In this document: positions 24,733 to 32,364 of the stretch, one piece after another
How positions within the stretch are numbered: the stretch's first letter is position 1
Layout: every line of letters begins with the position of its first letter
DNA from: Lachnospiraceae bacterium
Lineage (GTDB): Bacteria; Bacillota; Clostridia; Lachnospirales; Lachnospiraceae
Length of the DNA stretch: 50,908 nt
Reading direction: 5' to 3'
Assembly (NCBI GenBank): GCA_017542245.1
Contig: JAFXXN010000049.1
Coordinates: forward strand, 1-50,908
Made by a program: the position numbers and the translations under genes
Notes under the pieces: generated by a model
The model's input: the letters and a program-made list of their open reading frames with translations, nothing else
Database searches by the model: none
What the model was told of the DNA's origin: nothing

Positions 24733-26688
24733 ATGCAGGAGAATACACTGGCTGATGGAAAATTATTTGAATTTTGGGAGAAGGATATAAAATATATCAA
24801 GGAAATATATGTTGCCTGTAATGCTCCTAATGCATCTGATGATAATGATGGAAGTAAAAATGCACCGTTAAAAACTATTCAGTCTGCTGCAGATATCGCC
24901 ACTCCGGGTACACATGTGCTGATCGGACCGGGAGTATACAGGGAATCTGTATCGCCCCAAAGAGGTGGTGACGGACCGGAAAACATGATCTGTTACGAAG
25001 CAATTGAGAAAGGAACCGTAATTATCAAAGCTTCTGAAGAAATACATGATTTTGAAAAGAGCACCGGATGGAGACTGTGGGGATACGGAGGCCCATTGAC
25101 TACAGATTCAGTTACCCCAAATGTATGGTGCCATCATCTTAATCCGGATACATTTCGTGGATACAATCCTTTTTGTGCAGTAAATATTCTTCATGACAGA
25201 TTATTCATCGAATATGATAAGACGGATATGACTCCGTATCTAAACAGACGTGGTATGATATTCTGTGACGGCAGGCCTTTAAAGCAGGTCGCATTATATA
25301 ATCAGCTTAGCTTAAATGACGGCACTTATTGGGTAGAGGCAAACGGTCAGAGTATACATTTTCGACTTTTTGGGGATGCTAATCCTGCTGATCATATGAT
25401 AGAGATTACAGTACGGGAGCAGTGCTTTGCGCCTAAAACTCCTTTCTTATCTTATATTAAGGTAAAAGGAATTATCTGTGCACATGCTGCTATGGGAGCA
25501 CCTGTTCCGCAAAGAGGAGCCATATCGGCATATCGTGGTCATCATTGGGTTATAGAGGATTGTACTGTTGATTGGGCCAATGCAGTGGGAATAGATGTCG
25601 GAAACGAGTGCTGGCACCATGAATTTGATCAGAACCAGGTTATTGGTCACAGCATAATTAGGAGATGTCATATAAAGGATGCAGGTGTGTGCGGCATCGC
25701 AGGTCTTTTTGCATCACATATGCTTATTGAGGACAATGTAATTGAAGGTACCGGATGGCAGAAAATGGAGCTTTCCTGGGAAGCAGGCGGCATAAAGCTG
25801 CATAATAGTGTGGATGGTATGATCCGCAGGAATATTTTTAAGAGAACTTATCGTGCCGATCATTTATGGCTTGATTGTGGAAATATTAATAATCGTATAA
25901 CTCAAAACCTGTTTTTGGATGGTATTGAACAACGTGAGGCTATTTTTATTGAATGTACCAGGGAAGGTGTAAACCTAATAGATAATAATATCTTCTGGAA
26001 TGTAGAAGGCAGATTTGATTCTTCAAAGATTCCTCATGAACCGGGATCTTCAGGTTGGTATAAGCTTGTAGAAGACAATACGGTAAACGGATATGCTGTA
26101 TATGGAGAGGGTACGGATAGATTACATATAATAAATAATCTTATCGGAAAATGTCGGGCATATGCATATTATGCAAAGCCTGTCCCGTTTAGGTTAGCTC
26201 CAGGGGACCGAGGAGGTACTTCACGAGACGCTAAAATGATAAATAATCTTATCTATGATTGTGGAGTTGGCGGCATCTGCTTTCCTACAAAGGATAATGA
26301 AGCTGAAGGCAATGCATATATTAAACAGGTAAAGGGCGGAGACTTAAGAATTATGTATCCTGCACCTGAAGTATGTTTGGATCTTAAATCATGGCGTGAG
26401 TTTTATGGTTTTGACAGGAACGGTTCTGAAGGCTGGTTTGATATAGAAGTTGATGTGGAAACATTATCACTAAAAATTAAGAAGTGTGTGAACAGGCCTC
26501 CAAGTTTCGGACCTATAGCTCAGGAGCGTTTTGCATATTCTCCTAAAGAGATAAAAATTGTTGATGCAGATCAAAGGGTTAAACTTGATCTTTTAGGAAA
26601 CGAAAGAAATGGGGATAAAGTTATGCCCGGACCGTTTACAGAACTTGAACTTGATAGGGTTTATTCGATAGATCCAAGAAACACCTAA
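24733..26688 (+). CDS. GH120-like right-handed beta-helix beta-xylosidase
   Basis: 651 residues from the chosen start. The N-terminal part (DDNDGSKNAPLKTIQSAADI, PGVYRESVSP) is a pectate-lyase-like helix cap. Several turns of right-handed parallel beta-helix follow (IIRRCHIKDAG, MLIEDNVIEGTG, HIINNLIGKC). The GGIKLHNSVDG, HLWLDCG and AIFIECTREG segments resemble, from memory, the active-site strands of the GH120 beta-xylosidase XylC of Thermoanaerobacterium; Asp381 and Glu407 fall close to its reported catalytic residues. No signal peptide is present, so it would act on xylo-oligosaccharides inside the cell. The open frame extends back to 24589, but that start lies upstream of the -10 and the repeat. 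AGGATGGGG supports ATG 24733 (or 24724). It could instead be another beta-helix glycosidase. Confidence 0.7.
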   Translation: MQENTLADGKLFEFWEKDIKYIKEIYVACNAPNASDDNDGSKNAPLKTIQSAADIATPGTHVLIGPGVYRESVSPQRGGDGPENMICYEAIEKGTVIIKASEEIHDFEKSTGWRLWGYGGPLTTDSVTPNVWCHHLNPDTFRGYNPFCAVNILHDRLFIEYDKTDMTPYLNRRGMIFCDGRPLKQVALYNQLSLNDGTYWVEANGQSIHFRLFGDANPADHMIEITVREQCFAPKTPFLSYIKVKGIICAHAAMGAPVPQRGAISAYRGHHWVIEDCTVDWANAVGIDVGNECWHHEFDQNQVIGHSIIRRCHIKDAGVCGIAGLFASHMLIEDNVIEGTGWQKMELSWEAGGIKLHNSVDGMIRRNIFKRTYRADHLWLDCGNINNRITQNLFLDGIEQREAIFIECTREGVNLIDNNIFWNVEGRFDSSKIPHEPGSSGWYKLVEDNTVNGYAVYGEGTDRLHIINNLIGKCRAYAYYAKPVPFRLAPGDRGGTSRDAKMINNLIYDCGVGGICFPTKDNEAEGNAYIKQVKGGDLRIMYPAPEVCLDLKSWREFYGFDRNGSEGWFDIEVDVETLSLKIKKCVNRPPSFGPIAQERFAYSPKEIKIVDADQRVKLDLLGNERNGDKVMPGPFTELELDRVYSIDPRNT

Positions 26689-26728
26689 GAATTTAGTTGC
26701 CGATAAAAGCAAATTTATAAAAAATAAT

Positions 26729-26799
26729 ACATAACCCCTTGACTCGTCCCTTAGGGCAGAGTTTATACTTTGTTCGAAAGGGAGGTTAAGGGGTTATGT
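26729..26799 (+). promoter_or_regulatory. MerR-type promoter/operator with enclosing 12-bp inverted repeat
   Basis: TTGACT (26739-26744) and TATACT (26764-26769) are separated by 19 bp, the long spacer typical of MerR-family targets. The spacer holds an imperfect dyad, CTCGTCCC-TTA-GGGCAGAG, where such regulators bind and twist the DNA. A second, perfect 12-bp inverted repeat encloses the promoter: ACATAACCCCTT at 26729-26740 and AAGGGGTTATGT at 26788-26799, the latter including the start codon of the ABC gene. No MerR-family gene is in the window. Confidence 0.65.
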
Positions 26800-27767
26800 C
26801 TGTTTTAGCTAAACTTCTGAAAAACAACCGGATATGTGTAATTATCGCTGTAACTATAGCGATACTCGCAAATCTGTCTCAGATGATATATATAGTTTAT
26901 ATAGGGGAACTGGTAAACAGGATAGAAAACAGGGAAGAGGTAACATCTTCTTTAATGATAACCTTGGCAGGATTTCTTATATCTAATGTGGTTACGGTAT
27001 ATCTGAAGCATTATTCCGGAAGATATGCGGCGGAAAAAATGGCGCATTCTTTGAGAATGGACTTTATTGGAAAATTACTGGAAAGAAAATCGGAATATAA
27101 AAGTTTTGAAAGTGACGGTATAGATAAAACGGAAAGACACACAGATAAACCTGAAAAAAACGATGCAGGCTCTATAATGTCAAAGGTGCAAAATGAGCTT
27201 TCGCGGGCGGATGAGTATCTGTCTAACACATTTTTTGAGATAACTGACATGTTACTTACATGTGCGCTCGTATTTGTTTTTCTCATGTTTCAGAATATAT
27301 TGCTCACTCTGGTGATATTTATCCCTACCGCACTGATACTTTTATATGTAAAATGGTCAAGCAGAAAACTATCAGGTATTGTATCCTCGGCATTAAAAGA
27401 AAAAGAGAAAATGAATAGGGTTTCTTACAGCCTTGTACACGCCTTCCCTGCAGTAAAAATATATAACGGGGATGAGATGTGCATAGGTACATATGAAAAA
27501 AGCCTTGAGAACTGGGGAAAGTATGAAGCAGATATGGAGAAGCTTAATGCATTGTACAATTCTCTTTCAGGAATACTTTCAAGAGTACCGCTGCTTTTGC
27601 TCCTTACTGTAGGAGGATTCATGGTATTAAAGGGGAATATAATGCTCGGAACGCTGATAGTGTTTTTAAATATGCAAAGCAGCCTGACACAGTCGATTAT
27701 GAACCTTCCGAGCTGGATATCCGGGTTTAAAGTGTTTACGACTAATCTTGATAAATTAACGATATAA
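26796..27767 (+). CDS. ABC exporter transmembrane subunit without ATPase domain
   Basis: 323 residues. It is an ABC type-1 exporter transmembrane domain: five to six hydrophobic segments (for example ICVIIAVTIAILANLSQMIY, SLMITLAGFLISNVV, LLLLLTVGGFMVL) with long cytoplasmic helices between. The NBD that normally follows in one polypeptide is a separate gene 72 bases downstream. The ribosome site GGGAGG is before the ATG. The stop at 27765-27767 may come from a one-base insertion: the next frame continues NEIEDAEKVFHLKG and ends at TGA 27829-27831, which overlaps the ribosome site of the NBD gene as in a coupled operon. The substrate is unknown. Confidence 0.75.
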   Translation: MSVLAKLLKNNRICVIIAVTIAILANLSQMIYIVYIGELVNRIENREEVTSSLMITLAGFLISNVVTVYLKHYSGRYAAEKMAHSLRMDFIGKLLERKSEYKSFESDGIDKTERHTDKPEKNDAGSIMSKVQNELSRADEYLSNTFFEITDMLLTCALVFVFLMFQNILLTLVIFIPTALILLYVKWSSRKLSGIVSSALKEKEKMNRVSYSLVHAFPAVKIYNGDEMCIGTYEKSLENWGKYEADMEKLNALYNSLSGILSRVPLLLLLTVGGFMVLKGNIMLGTLIVFLNMQSSLTQSIMNLPSWISGFKVFTTNLDKLTI

Positions 27768-27839
27768 CGAAATAGAAGATGCGGAAAAAGTCTTCCATTT
27801 GAAGGGAATAGTGCCCATAATGAGCGAGTGAGGTGGATA

Positions 27840-28469
27840 ATGATAGATTTAAAAAATGTCACATTTTCATACGGGAACAAATTGATAATCAGCAATCTTT
27901 CTTTGCATATAAATAAAAGAGATAAGATCGGTATAATGGGTGAAAGCGGATGTGGAAAAAGTACATTGATAAGAATATTGGCAGGTCTTTACAGGGTAGA
28001 TAACGGAAGTATCATAGTGAACGGAGAGACCGAACCTCTGGAAATAAGCAGAAAAGTGTCTGTGGTCATGCAGTCACCCATGCTTTTACCGTTATCTATA
28101 TATGACAACATCACTATGGGACATAAGTATTCTGACAGTCATGTAGAAAAGGCCGTAAAAATGGCAAGACTTTCAGGTTGGATAGAGATGTTACCGGAAG
28201 GGCTTAATACGTATCTCGGAGACAGGGCGGATGAACTGTCCGGAGGGCAGGCACAACGTATAGCTATAGCAAGAGCCATGTGTAAGGATTCTGAGGTGCT
28301 TCTGCTGGATGAACCGGCGTCAGCACTTGACAGTGAAAATTCAAAGTCGGTCCTGGAAGCCATCATGGGGTATGCTGCCGATAAGACAGTGGTACATGTG
28401 ACCCATCAGTCACAGCATCTAGAAGGTTATACAAGAATTTATAATTTAAAAGACGGGATACTAACCTAA
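27840..28469 (+). CDS. ABC exporter ATPase subunit (stand-alone NBD)
   Basis: 209 residues, a complete nucleotide-binding domain: A-loop in NVTFSYGN, Walker A GESGCGKST, Q-loop VVMQSPM, signature ELSGGQAQRIAIARAM, Walker B VLLLDEPASALD, H-loop VVHVTHQSQH. The ATG at 27840 (MIDLKNV) is preferred over GTG 27828 because GAGGTGG lies just upstream of it. It lies between two transmembrane subunits that lack ATPase domains, so one ATPase probably serves both as a homodimer. A 147-base gap without a recognisable gene follows. Confidence 0.85.
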   Translation: MIDLKNVTFSYGNKLIISNLSLHINKRDKIGIMGESGCGKSTLIRILAGLYRVDNGSIIVNGETEPLEISRKVSVVMQSPMLLPLSIYDNITMGHKYSDSHVEKAVKMARLSGWIEMLPEGLNTYLGDRADELSGGQAQRIAIARAMCKDSEVLLLDEPASALDSENSKSVLEAIMGYAADKTVVHVTHQSQHLEGYTRIYNLKDGILT

Positions 28470-28616
28470 CAAATTTGACGGAGTCTTTACGTATTTGTCA
28501 TTAAGCGTCAGCGAATGTGGTGGAATTTTGTGACCTTCGTACTTAGTATGGAAAAAGAGAAAACGGATAGGATAGTAATCGGCTGGGAAGAGTAACAGGA
28601 AAAGGAGATTGACCGG

Positions 28617-29570
28617 ATGAATGGAAAAGTAAGAAAAATATTAAAAGAGACGGGAATGACAAAGGATTTTATCTTTGTGATGATACTCCGTGCGCCGTTT
28701 AATTTCCTGAATGCGGTACTTGCAGCTAATATGCTGGAGTCCTTTATACGTCTGATAGAGATAAAAGAGGAAGGTGAGCTGCTTTCGACATTTGGTATAT
28801 TTCTGCTGTTTACGATAATGCTATTTGGTTATAACATGTTTGTCTGGGCTTTTGTTTCAATGAAGATAAATATCAGGTTTATCAAAAAGCTTAGGATGCG
28901 TGTTTATAAGTCGCTTTTGTCACGTACTGGGCAGGAGATGGAGGAACTGTCGGCAGGTGACTGGATCAGCAGACTGAACAGTGATATAGATAAAACGGAC
29001 CTCTATCTTATGGGACCGTTGAATTTCGTACATCTGTTGAACGCGGCAGTAAATCTGACCCTATCATCTATTGTACTGTTCATACTTAACAAGACTATGC
29101 TTGCAGCAGCTTTGATCATTACGCTTCCATTCTTTTTCTTAAGCAGCGTCGTGATTATAAGGAAGATACCAATATATAAGAAAAAATCAAGAGAACATTA
29201 CGCGAGATTTACAAACTGGATGGAGCCCGTAGTTAATGCTTCTGAATCTATAAGAATATTTGAAGGAGAGGAACTGGTAAAAACAAGGGCAGAACAAGAA
29301 AGCCTCGAAATTTTGAGAAATAACATGAAGGCGCACAGAAGAAATGCACTTGCAGCGGGAGTAAATACTTTTTCGGGAATGACGGGATACCTCTTGTTAT
29401 TATTCCTTGGAAACAGTATGCTGGGAAGAGAATTGGAAAATTTTGCAAGAATGATGAAGATAACCCAGTATCGTGGTGAGATGATGAAGAGCGTGATGAT
29501 GACAAACAGCTGTATAGGTCGCATGAAAGGAAATCTGCCTGCTGCAGAGAGAGTAGAAAAAATATTGTGA
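28617..29570 (+). CDS. Second ABC exporter transmembrane subunit without ATPase domain
   Basis: 317 residues. It has the ABC exporter TMD layout: helices around GIFLLFTIMLFGYNMFVWAF and SSIVLFILNKTMLAAALIIT, the intracellular-loop segment KLRMRVYKSLLSR, SAGDWISRLNSDIDK before the third helix, and ENFARMMKITQYRGEMMKSV near the end. It stops where a linker to an NBD would begin (AERVEKIL). It has the same length and organisation as the first TMD gene but differs in sequence, suggesting a heterodimer powered by the shared ATPase. AAAAGGAG lies 12 bases before the ATG. Confidence 0.75.
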   Translation: MNGKVRKILKETGMTKDFIFVMILRAPFNFLNAVLAANMLESFIRLIEIKEEGELLSTFGIFLLFTIMLFGYNMFVWAFVSMKINIRFIKKLRMRVYKSLLSRTGQEMEELSAGDWISRLNSDIDKTDLYLMGPLNFVHLLNAAVNLTLSSIVLFILNKTMLAAALIITLPFFFLSSVVIIRKIPIYKKKSREHYARFTNWMEPVVNASESIRIFEGEELVKTRAEQESLEILRNNMKAHRRNALAAGVNTFSGMTGYLLLLFLGNSMLGRELENFARMMKITQYRGEMMKSVMMTNSCIGRMKGNLPAAERVEKIL

Positions 29571-29676
29571 ATATCAATCATGGGGTTAGTTTTTTGATTA
29601 CTTTCTATCATTTGTAATTACGGGGATAATCCCTTGAATAAATTTACAGAAAATTAAAAAAATATAAAAAAAGAGG

Positions 29677-29705
29677 TTGACAATTAAAAACAAAAGTAGT
29701 ATTCT
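29677..29705 (+). promoter_or_regulatory. Sigma-A promoter of the 36-codon gene
   Basis: Perfect TTGACA (29677-29682), 17-bp spacer and TATTCT (29700-29705), giving a leader of about 80 bases before the small gene's ATG. Confidence 0.65.
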
Positions 29706-29794
29706 ATACCCAATATTTTTGAAAGCGACAAATAAACAGACGAAACCTTTTATGGGTATACTAAGTTACAAAACACTTTGAAAGGATTAACAAT

Positions 29795-29905
29795 ATGAGC
29801 AGATTCGTGACTAAGCCTTCATACGATTATTCCGAAGCCATTCATGGTAATTACGTGTATGGTTTAAGAGGCGTATGCTTTAAACTTGGTTACGGAGAAG
29901 TATAG
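29795..29905 (+). CDS. 36-residue orphan peptide of unknown function
   Basis: A 36-codon ORF: MSRFVTKPSYDYSEAIHG, then NYVYGLRGVCFKLGYGEV. The ATG is preceded by AAAGGATTAACAAT. It is Tyr/Gly-rich, has a single Cys, no signal peptide and no membrane segment. It has its own TTGACA promoter and is closed by a strong terminator 30 bases after the stop codon, so it is a single-gene transcription unit. It lies 224 bases after the split ABC exporter, which suggests, but does not show, an exported or modified peptide. No modification enzyme is adjacent. I do not recognise the sequence. It could also be a regulatory leader peptide or a chance ORF within a small RNA. Confidence 0.55.
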   Translation: MSRFVTKPSYDYSEAIHGNYVYGLRGVCFKLGYGEV

Positions 29906-29935
29906 AATAAGAGTATAGTATTATAAGTATACTTT

Positions 29936-29967
29936 ACCACCTATCTTTTCCGGATAGGTGGTTTTTT
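29936..29967 (+). terminator. Strong terminator of the 36-codon gene
   Basis: Perfect 10-bp stem, ACCACCTATC (29936-29945) with GATAGGTGGT (29953-29962), seven-base loop, then TTTTTT. Confidence 0.88.
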
Positions 29968-29969
29968 AT

Positions 29970-30026
29970 AGCCTTTCCCTTGAGGGAAAGGTGTAACGCC
30001 ATTGGCGTGACGGATGAGATGTAATA
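29970..30026. repeat. Hairpin-rich interspersed repeat, second location
   Basis: CCTTTCCCTTGAGGGAAAGG is a perfect hairpin and ACGCCATTGGCGT a second one, followed by GACGGATGAGATG. It has the same order of elements as 3342-3440. It lies just after a terminator and 23 bases before the next start codon. Confidence 0.65.
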
Positions 30027-30048
30027 CTATGAAAGCGAGGATATTTAA

Positions 30049-31176
30049 ATGAATGAAGAAATACAAAAAAATCTAATTTGGCCCGATTACAAAAACTGCA
30101 TTGCAAACCTTCCGAATTCAATTTTAAAGAAATTGGGGGCAGAACCGGTTGGAGATACACTACCGCTTGCAGATAAATATCTGGAGAAGGACTACAAGAA
30201 TATTGTCCTTCTTCTGTTAGACGGTATGGGGAAAAGCATTCTTGAAAGACATCTTAAAGAAGATGGAGCATTCAGGTCGCATTTGACCGGTATATACCAG
30301 TCCGTATTTCTTTCGACCACAGTTGCCGCCACCACATCTGCCATGTCCGGTCTGCAGCCTTGCGAACATAGTTGGCTTGGGTGGGAATGTTACTACCCAA
30401 GTGTAGATAAGAACATTACCGTATTTACAAATCAGATTCAGGGTACTGAGGAGCAGGCAGCAGATTACAACGTACCATGGACTGTTACACCGTATGAAAA
30501 CATAATTGAAAAGATAAAGAAGACCGGAAAGGAAGCATATCTTATTGCTCCGTTTACAGAGCCGGAGCTTGATGGAATAGAAAAGATATGTGGGAAAATA
30601 AAAGAACTTTGTAACAAACCGGGACAAAAGAGTATATATGCATACTGGAAACAGCCTGACGGACTTCTGCATCGACACGGATGCGGCTCGGATGAAGTTC
30701 ACGAAGCTCTCATCAATATGGAAAATGTGGTTTCAAAACTTGCTGGTGAGTTAGAGGACACCTTGATATTTGTTACTGCCGATCACGGACATCTAGATAA
30801 TGATTTTGTTGTACTTCAGGATTACCCGGATCTTTGTGAATGTCTGGTACGCTTGCCCTCTCTGGAACCACGTGTACTTAATCTTTTCGTTAAAGAAGAC
30901 AAAAAAGAATACTTCGAAAAAGAATTTAACAGATTGTTCGGTGATAAATTCATACTTATGCCGATGGAAGAAGCTATAGAAAAGAGGCTTTTCGGCACAG
31001 GCAAGCCCCACAAGGAATTTAGGGGAATGCTTGGGGATTACCTGGCTATTGCAACCGGCAACCTCTCAATATTCTTTAACGAAGAACGCTGGAAGTCCAT
31101 GCACGGCAGTGTAACCGCAGATGAGGTGCTGATACCATTGATCGTATTTCAATCGGAGGGACGGTTCTCTGATTGA
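30049..31176 (+). CDS. Alkaline-phosphatase-fold hydrolase (phosphodiesterase/nucleotide pyrophosphatase type)
   Basis: 375 residues. Superfamily signs are the metal-binding start NIVLLLLDGMGKS (Asp), SVFLSTTVAATTSAMSGLQP with the nucleophile Thr/Ser region, KQPDGLLHRHGCGSDE, and VTADHGHLDNDF, the final metal-binding Asp-His pair. These place it in the type I phosphodiesterase/NPP branch rather than classical alkaline phosphatase. There is no signal peptide, so it is probably cytoplasmic. The ATG at 30049 follows a GAAAGCGAGG site. The last residues (EGRFSD) are encoded by one copy of a dispersed repeat, suggesting the original C-terminus was altered by a repeat. Substrate unknown. Confidence 0.8.
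   Translation: MNEEIQKNLIWPDYKNCIANLPNSILKKLGAEPVGDTLPLADKYLEKDYKNIVLLLLDGMGKSILERHLKEDGAFRSHLTGIYQSVFLSTTVAATTSAMSGLQPCEHSWLGWECYYPSVDKNITVFTNQIQGTEEQAADYNVPWTVTPYENIIEKIKKTGKEAYLIAPFTEPELDGIEKICGKIKELCNKPGQKSIYAYWKQPDGLLHRHGCGSDEVHEALINMENVVSKLAGELEDTLIFVTADHGHLDNDFVVLQDYPDLCECLVRLPSLEPRVLNLFVKEDKKEYFEKEFNRLFGDKFILMPMEEAIEKRLFGTGKPHKEFRGMLGDYLAIATGNLSIFFNEERWKSMHGSVTADEVLIPLIVFQSEGRFSD
31150..31175 (+). repeat. GGGACGGTTCTCTGATTG repeat, copy 1
   Basis: CAATCGGA then GGGACGGTTCTCTGATTG. Related copies lie at 31231-31254 (inverted), 31850-31875 (same direction) and 35682-35706 (inverted). It forms the C-terminal codons of the phosphatase-fold gene. Confidence 0.7.
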
Positions 31177-31230
31177 AAATCAAGTTGTGAAAAAGTACGG
31201 AAAATAAAGGGTTTTCGAAGATATAAAAAT

Positions 31231-31254
31231 CAATCACAGAACCGTCCCGGTGAT
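31231..31254 (-). repeat. GGGACGGTTCT repeat, copy 2 (inverted)
   Basis: CAATCACAGAACCGTCCC then GGTGAT, which is the reverse complement of copy 1 with a few changes. Copies 1 and 2 are 55 bases apart and face each other. Confidence 0.65.
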
Positions 31255-31312
31255 AGAATCAGAATATATCAGAGATGGATGAAAAAAACCCGTGGTAACT
31301 GGGAGAAAGGAA

Positions 31313-31344
31313 ATAATCCAATCATCAACTGATAATTGGATTAT
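31313..31344 (+). repeat. Perfect 10-bp stem-loop before a GNAT gene
   Basis: ATAATCCAAT and ATTGGATTAT are perfect complements around a 12-base loop, with no T-run. The stem lies between a ribosome-site-like GGGAGAAAGGA (31301-31311) and the ATG at 31357. It may be a small insertion or a translation control element. Confidence 0.5.
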
Positions 31345-31356
31345 ACGTGTATAAAT

Positions 31357-31872
31357 ATGGATTCATTAGATGATGTTTTAAGGGAAATGTCATTAGAAGA
31401 AATCCCCGAATGTGTTAATGTGATCCGCACATCTTTTAAAACTGTTGCAGATGAATTTGGAATCACAGAGGAAAATGCCCCGAGATTCACAGCGTTTGCC
31501 ACAGATGAAAGAAGATTATGGTATCAGTTTACCGTTGAAAAAAGACCGATGTATGTATACATTCATCAGGATAAGATAGTGGGATATTATTCACTTGCAT
31601 TACTTGATAACGGAAACGCTGAACTAAATAATCTGTCCGTTTTACCTGAATACCGACACCAAAGGATAGGTGAAAAACTTTTGCTTGATGTGTTTGAAAA
31701 AGTAAAACAATTTGGCAGGAATAAATTGGAAATAGGTATTGTGGAAGAAAATCAAAGGCTTCGGAAATGGTACGAAAGCTTTGGATTTGTACATACCGGA
31801 ACAAAGAAATTTGATTTCTTTCCCTTTACCTGCGGGTATATGGAGAAATCAATCATAGGGACGGTTCTCTGA
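31357..31872 (+). CDS. GNAT-family N-acetyltransferase
   Basis: 171 residues from the ATG at 31357. The GNAT core is visible: VLREMSLEEIPECVNVIRTSF (first strand and helix; split VLREMSLEE and IPECVNVIRTSF), NLSVLPEYRHQRIGEKLL with the acetyl-CoA pyrophosphate loop RHQRIG, and RKWYESFGFVHTG, the C-terminal signature. It acetylates an amine on an unknown substrate. No good ribosome site lies directly before the ATG; the nearest is beyond a stem-loop. The TTG at 31336 lies inside that stem. The final residues (IIGTVL) come from a dispersed repeat, so both ends look disturbed. Confidence 0.75.
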   Translation: MDSLDDVLREMSLEEIPECVNVIRTSFKTVADEFGITEENAPRFTAFATDERRLWYQFTVEKRPMYVYIHQDKIVGYYSLALLDNGNAELNNLSVLPEYRHQRIGEKLLLDVFEKVKQFGRNKLEIGIVEENQRLRKWYESFGFVHTGTKKFDFFPFTCGYMEKSIIGTVL

Positions 31873-31875
31873 TTG
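31850..31875 (+). repeat. GGGACGGTTCTCTGATTG repeat, copy 3
   Basis: CAATCATA then GGGACGGTTCTCTGATTG, the same direction as copy 1. It provides the end of the upstream GNAT reading frame and, with inverted copy 4 at 35682-35706, brackets six genes. Confidence 0.7.
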
Positions 31876-31929
31876 ATTGGTGATTGAATCCTGAGCGAAG
31901 AGAAGGATCCTATATTTGGAGGATATAGA

Positions 31930-32343
31930 ATGAAATATTATAGGATACATACAGCAGATATAGCATATCTTACCCAACAGCCCAGAGGCATTTTTACTGC
32001 TATAGGGAAGTTGGTAGATTCTAAGACTATGAATGAAGAAGAAATAAAGGAATATTGGAAAAACAGAGAATACTTTGAAAAAGTGCTTCCGGTACCGCCA
32101 TATTATGAACAGGGGAATCCCGACGGAGCCATTACCTGGTTTAAGGATAACGAAATGGGAAATGATATATATAAACAGATGACGTTTTACAGGGAAATGG
32201 CGAGAAAGTATGGCATGCCCTTATATAAGTCAGAAGTGGATGAAATTCCCGGCAAAGTGATATATGAGGATGAATTTCAGATAGCGGTGAAGAATCAGAG
32301 AGCCGATGTAAACATAAATACAGTTTCATGTGTAGATGAATAA
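31930..32343 (+). CDS. Conserved-looking protein of unknown function
   Basis: 137 residues, soluble, no signal peptide or membrane segment. It begins MKYYRIHTADIAYLTQQPRG and contains ITWFKDNEMGNDIYKQMTFY and an aromatic-rich middle (VPPYYEQGNPDG). The ATG follows TTTGGAGGATATAGA, a good ribosome site. Codon use matches its neighbours, so it is probably a real gene. I do not recognise the family. It stands just before a GNAT gene (21 bases apart), suggesting co-transcription. Confidence 0.6.
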   Translation: MKYYRIHTADIAYLTQQPRGIFTAIGKLVDSKTMNEEEIKEYWKNREYFEKVLPVPPYYEQGNPDGAITWFKDNEMGNDIYKQMTFYREMARKYGMPLYKSEVDEIPGKVIYEDEFQIAVKNQRADVNINTVSCVDE

Positions 32344-32364
32344 AAAATCAGAGAGGACAATATA

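Noticed and set aside
28470-28616. A missing gene between the exporter ATPase and the second TMD
   Set aside because: The 147-base gap has stops in all frames at short distance and no recognisable coding pattern, terminator or promoter.
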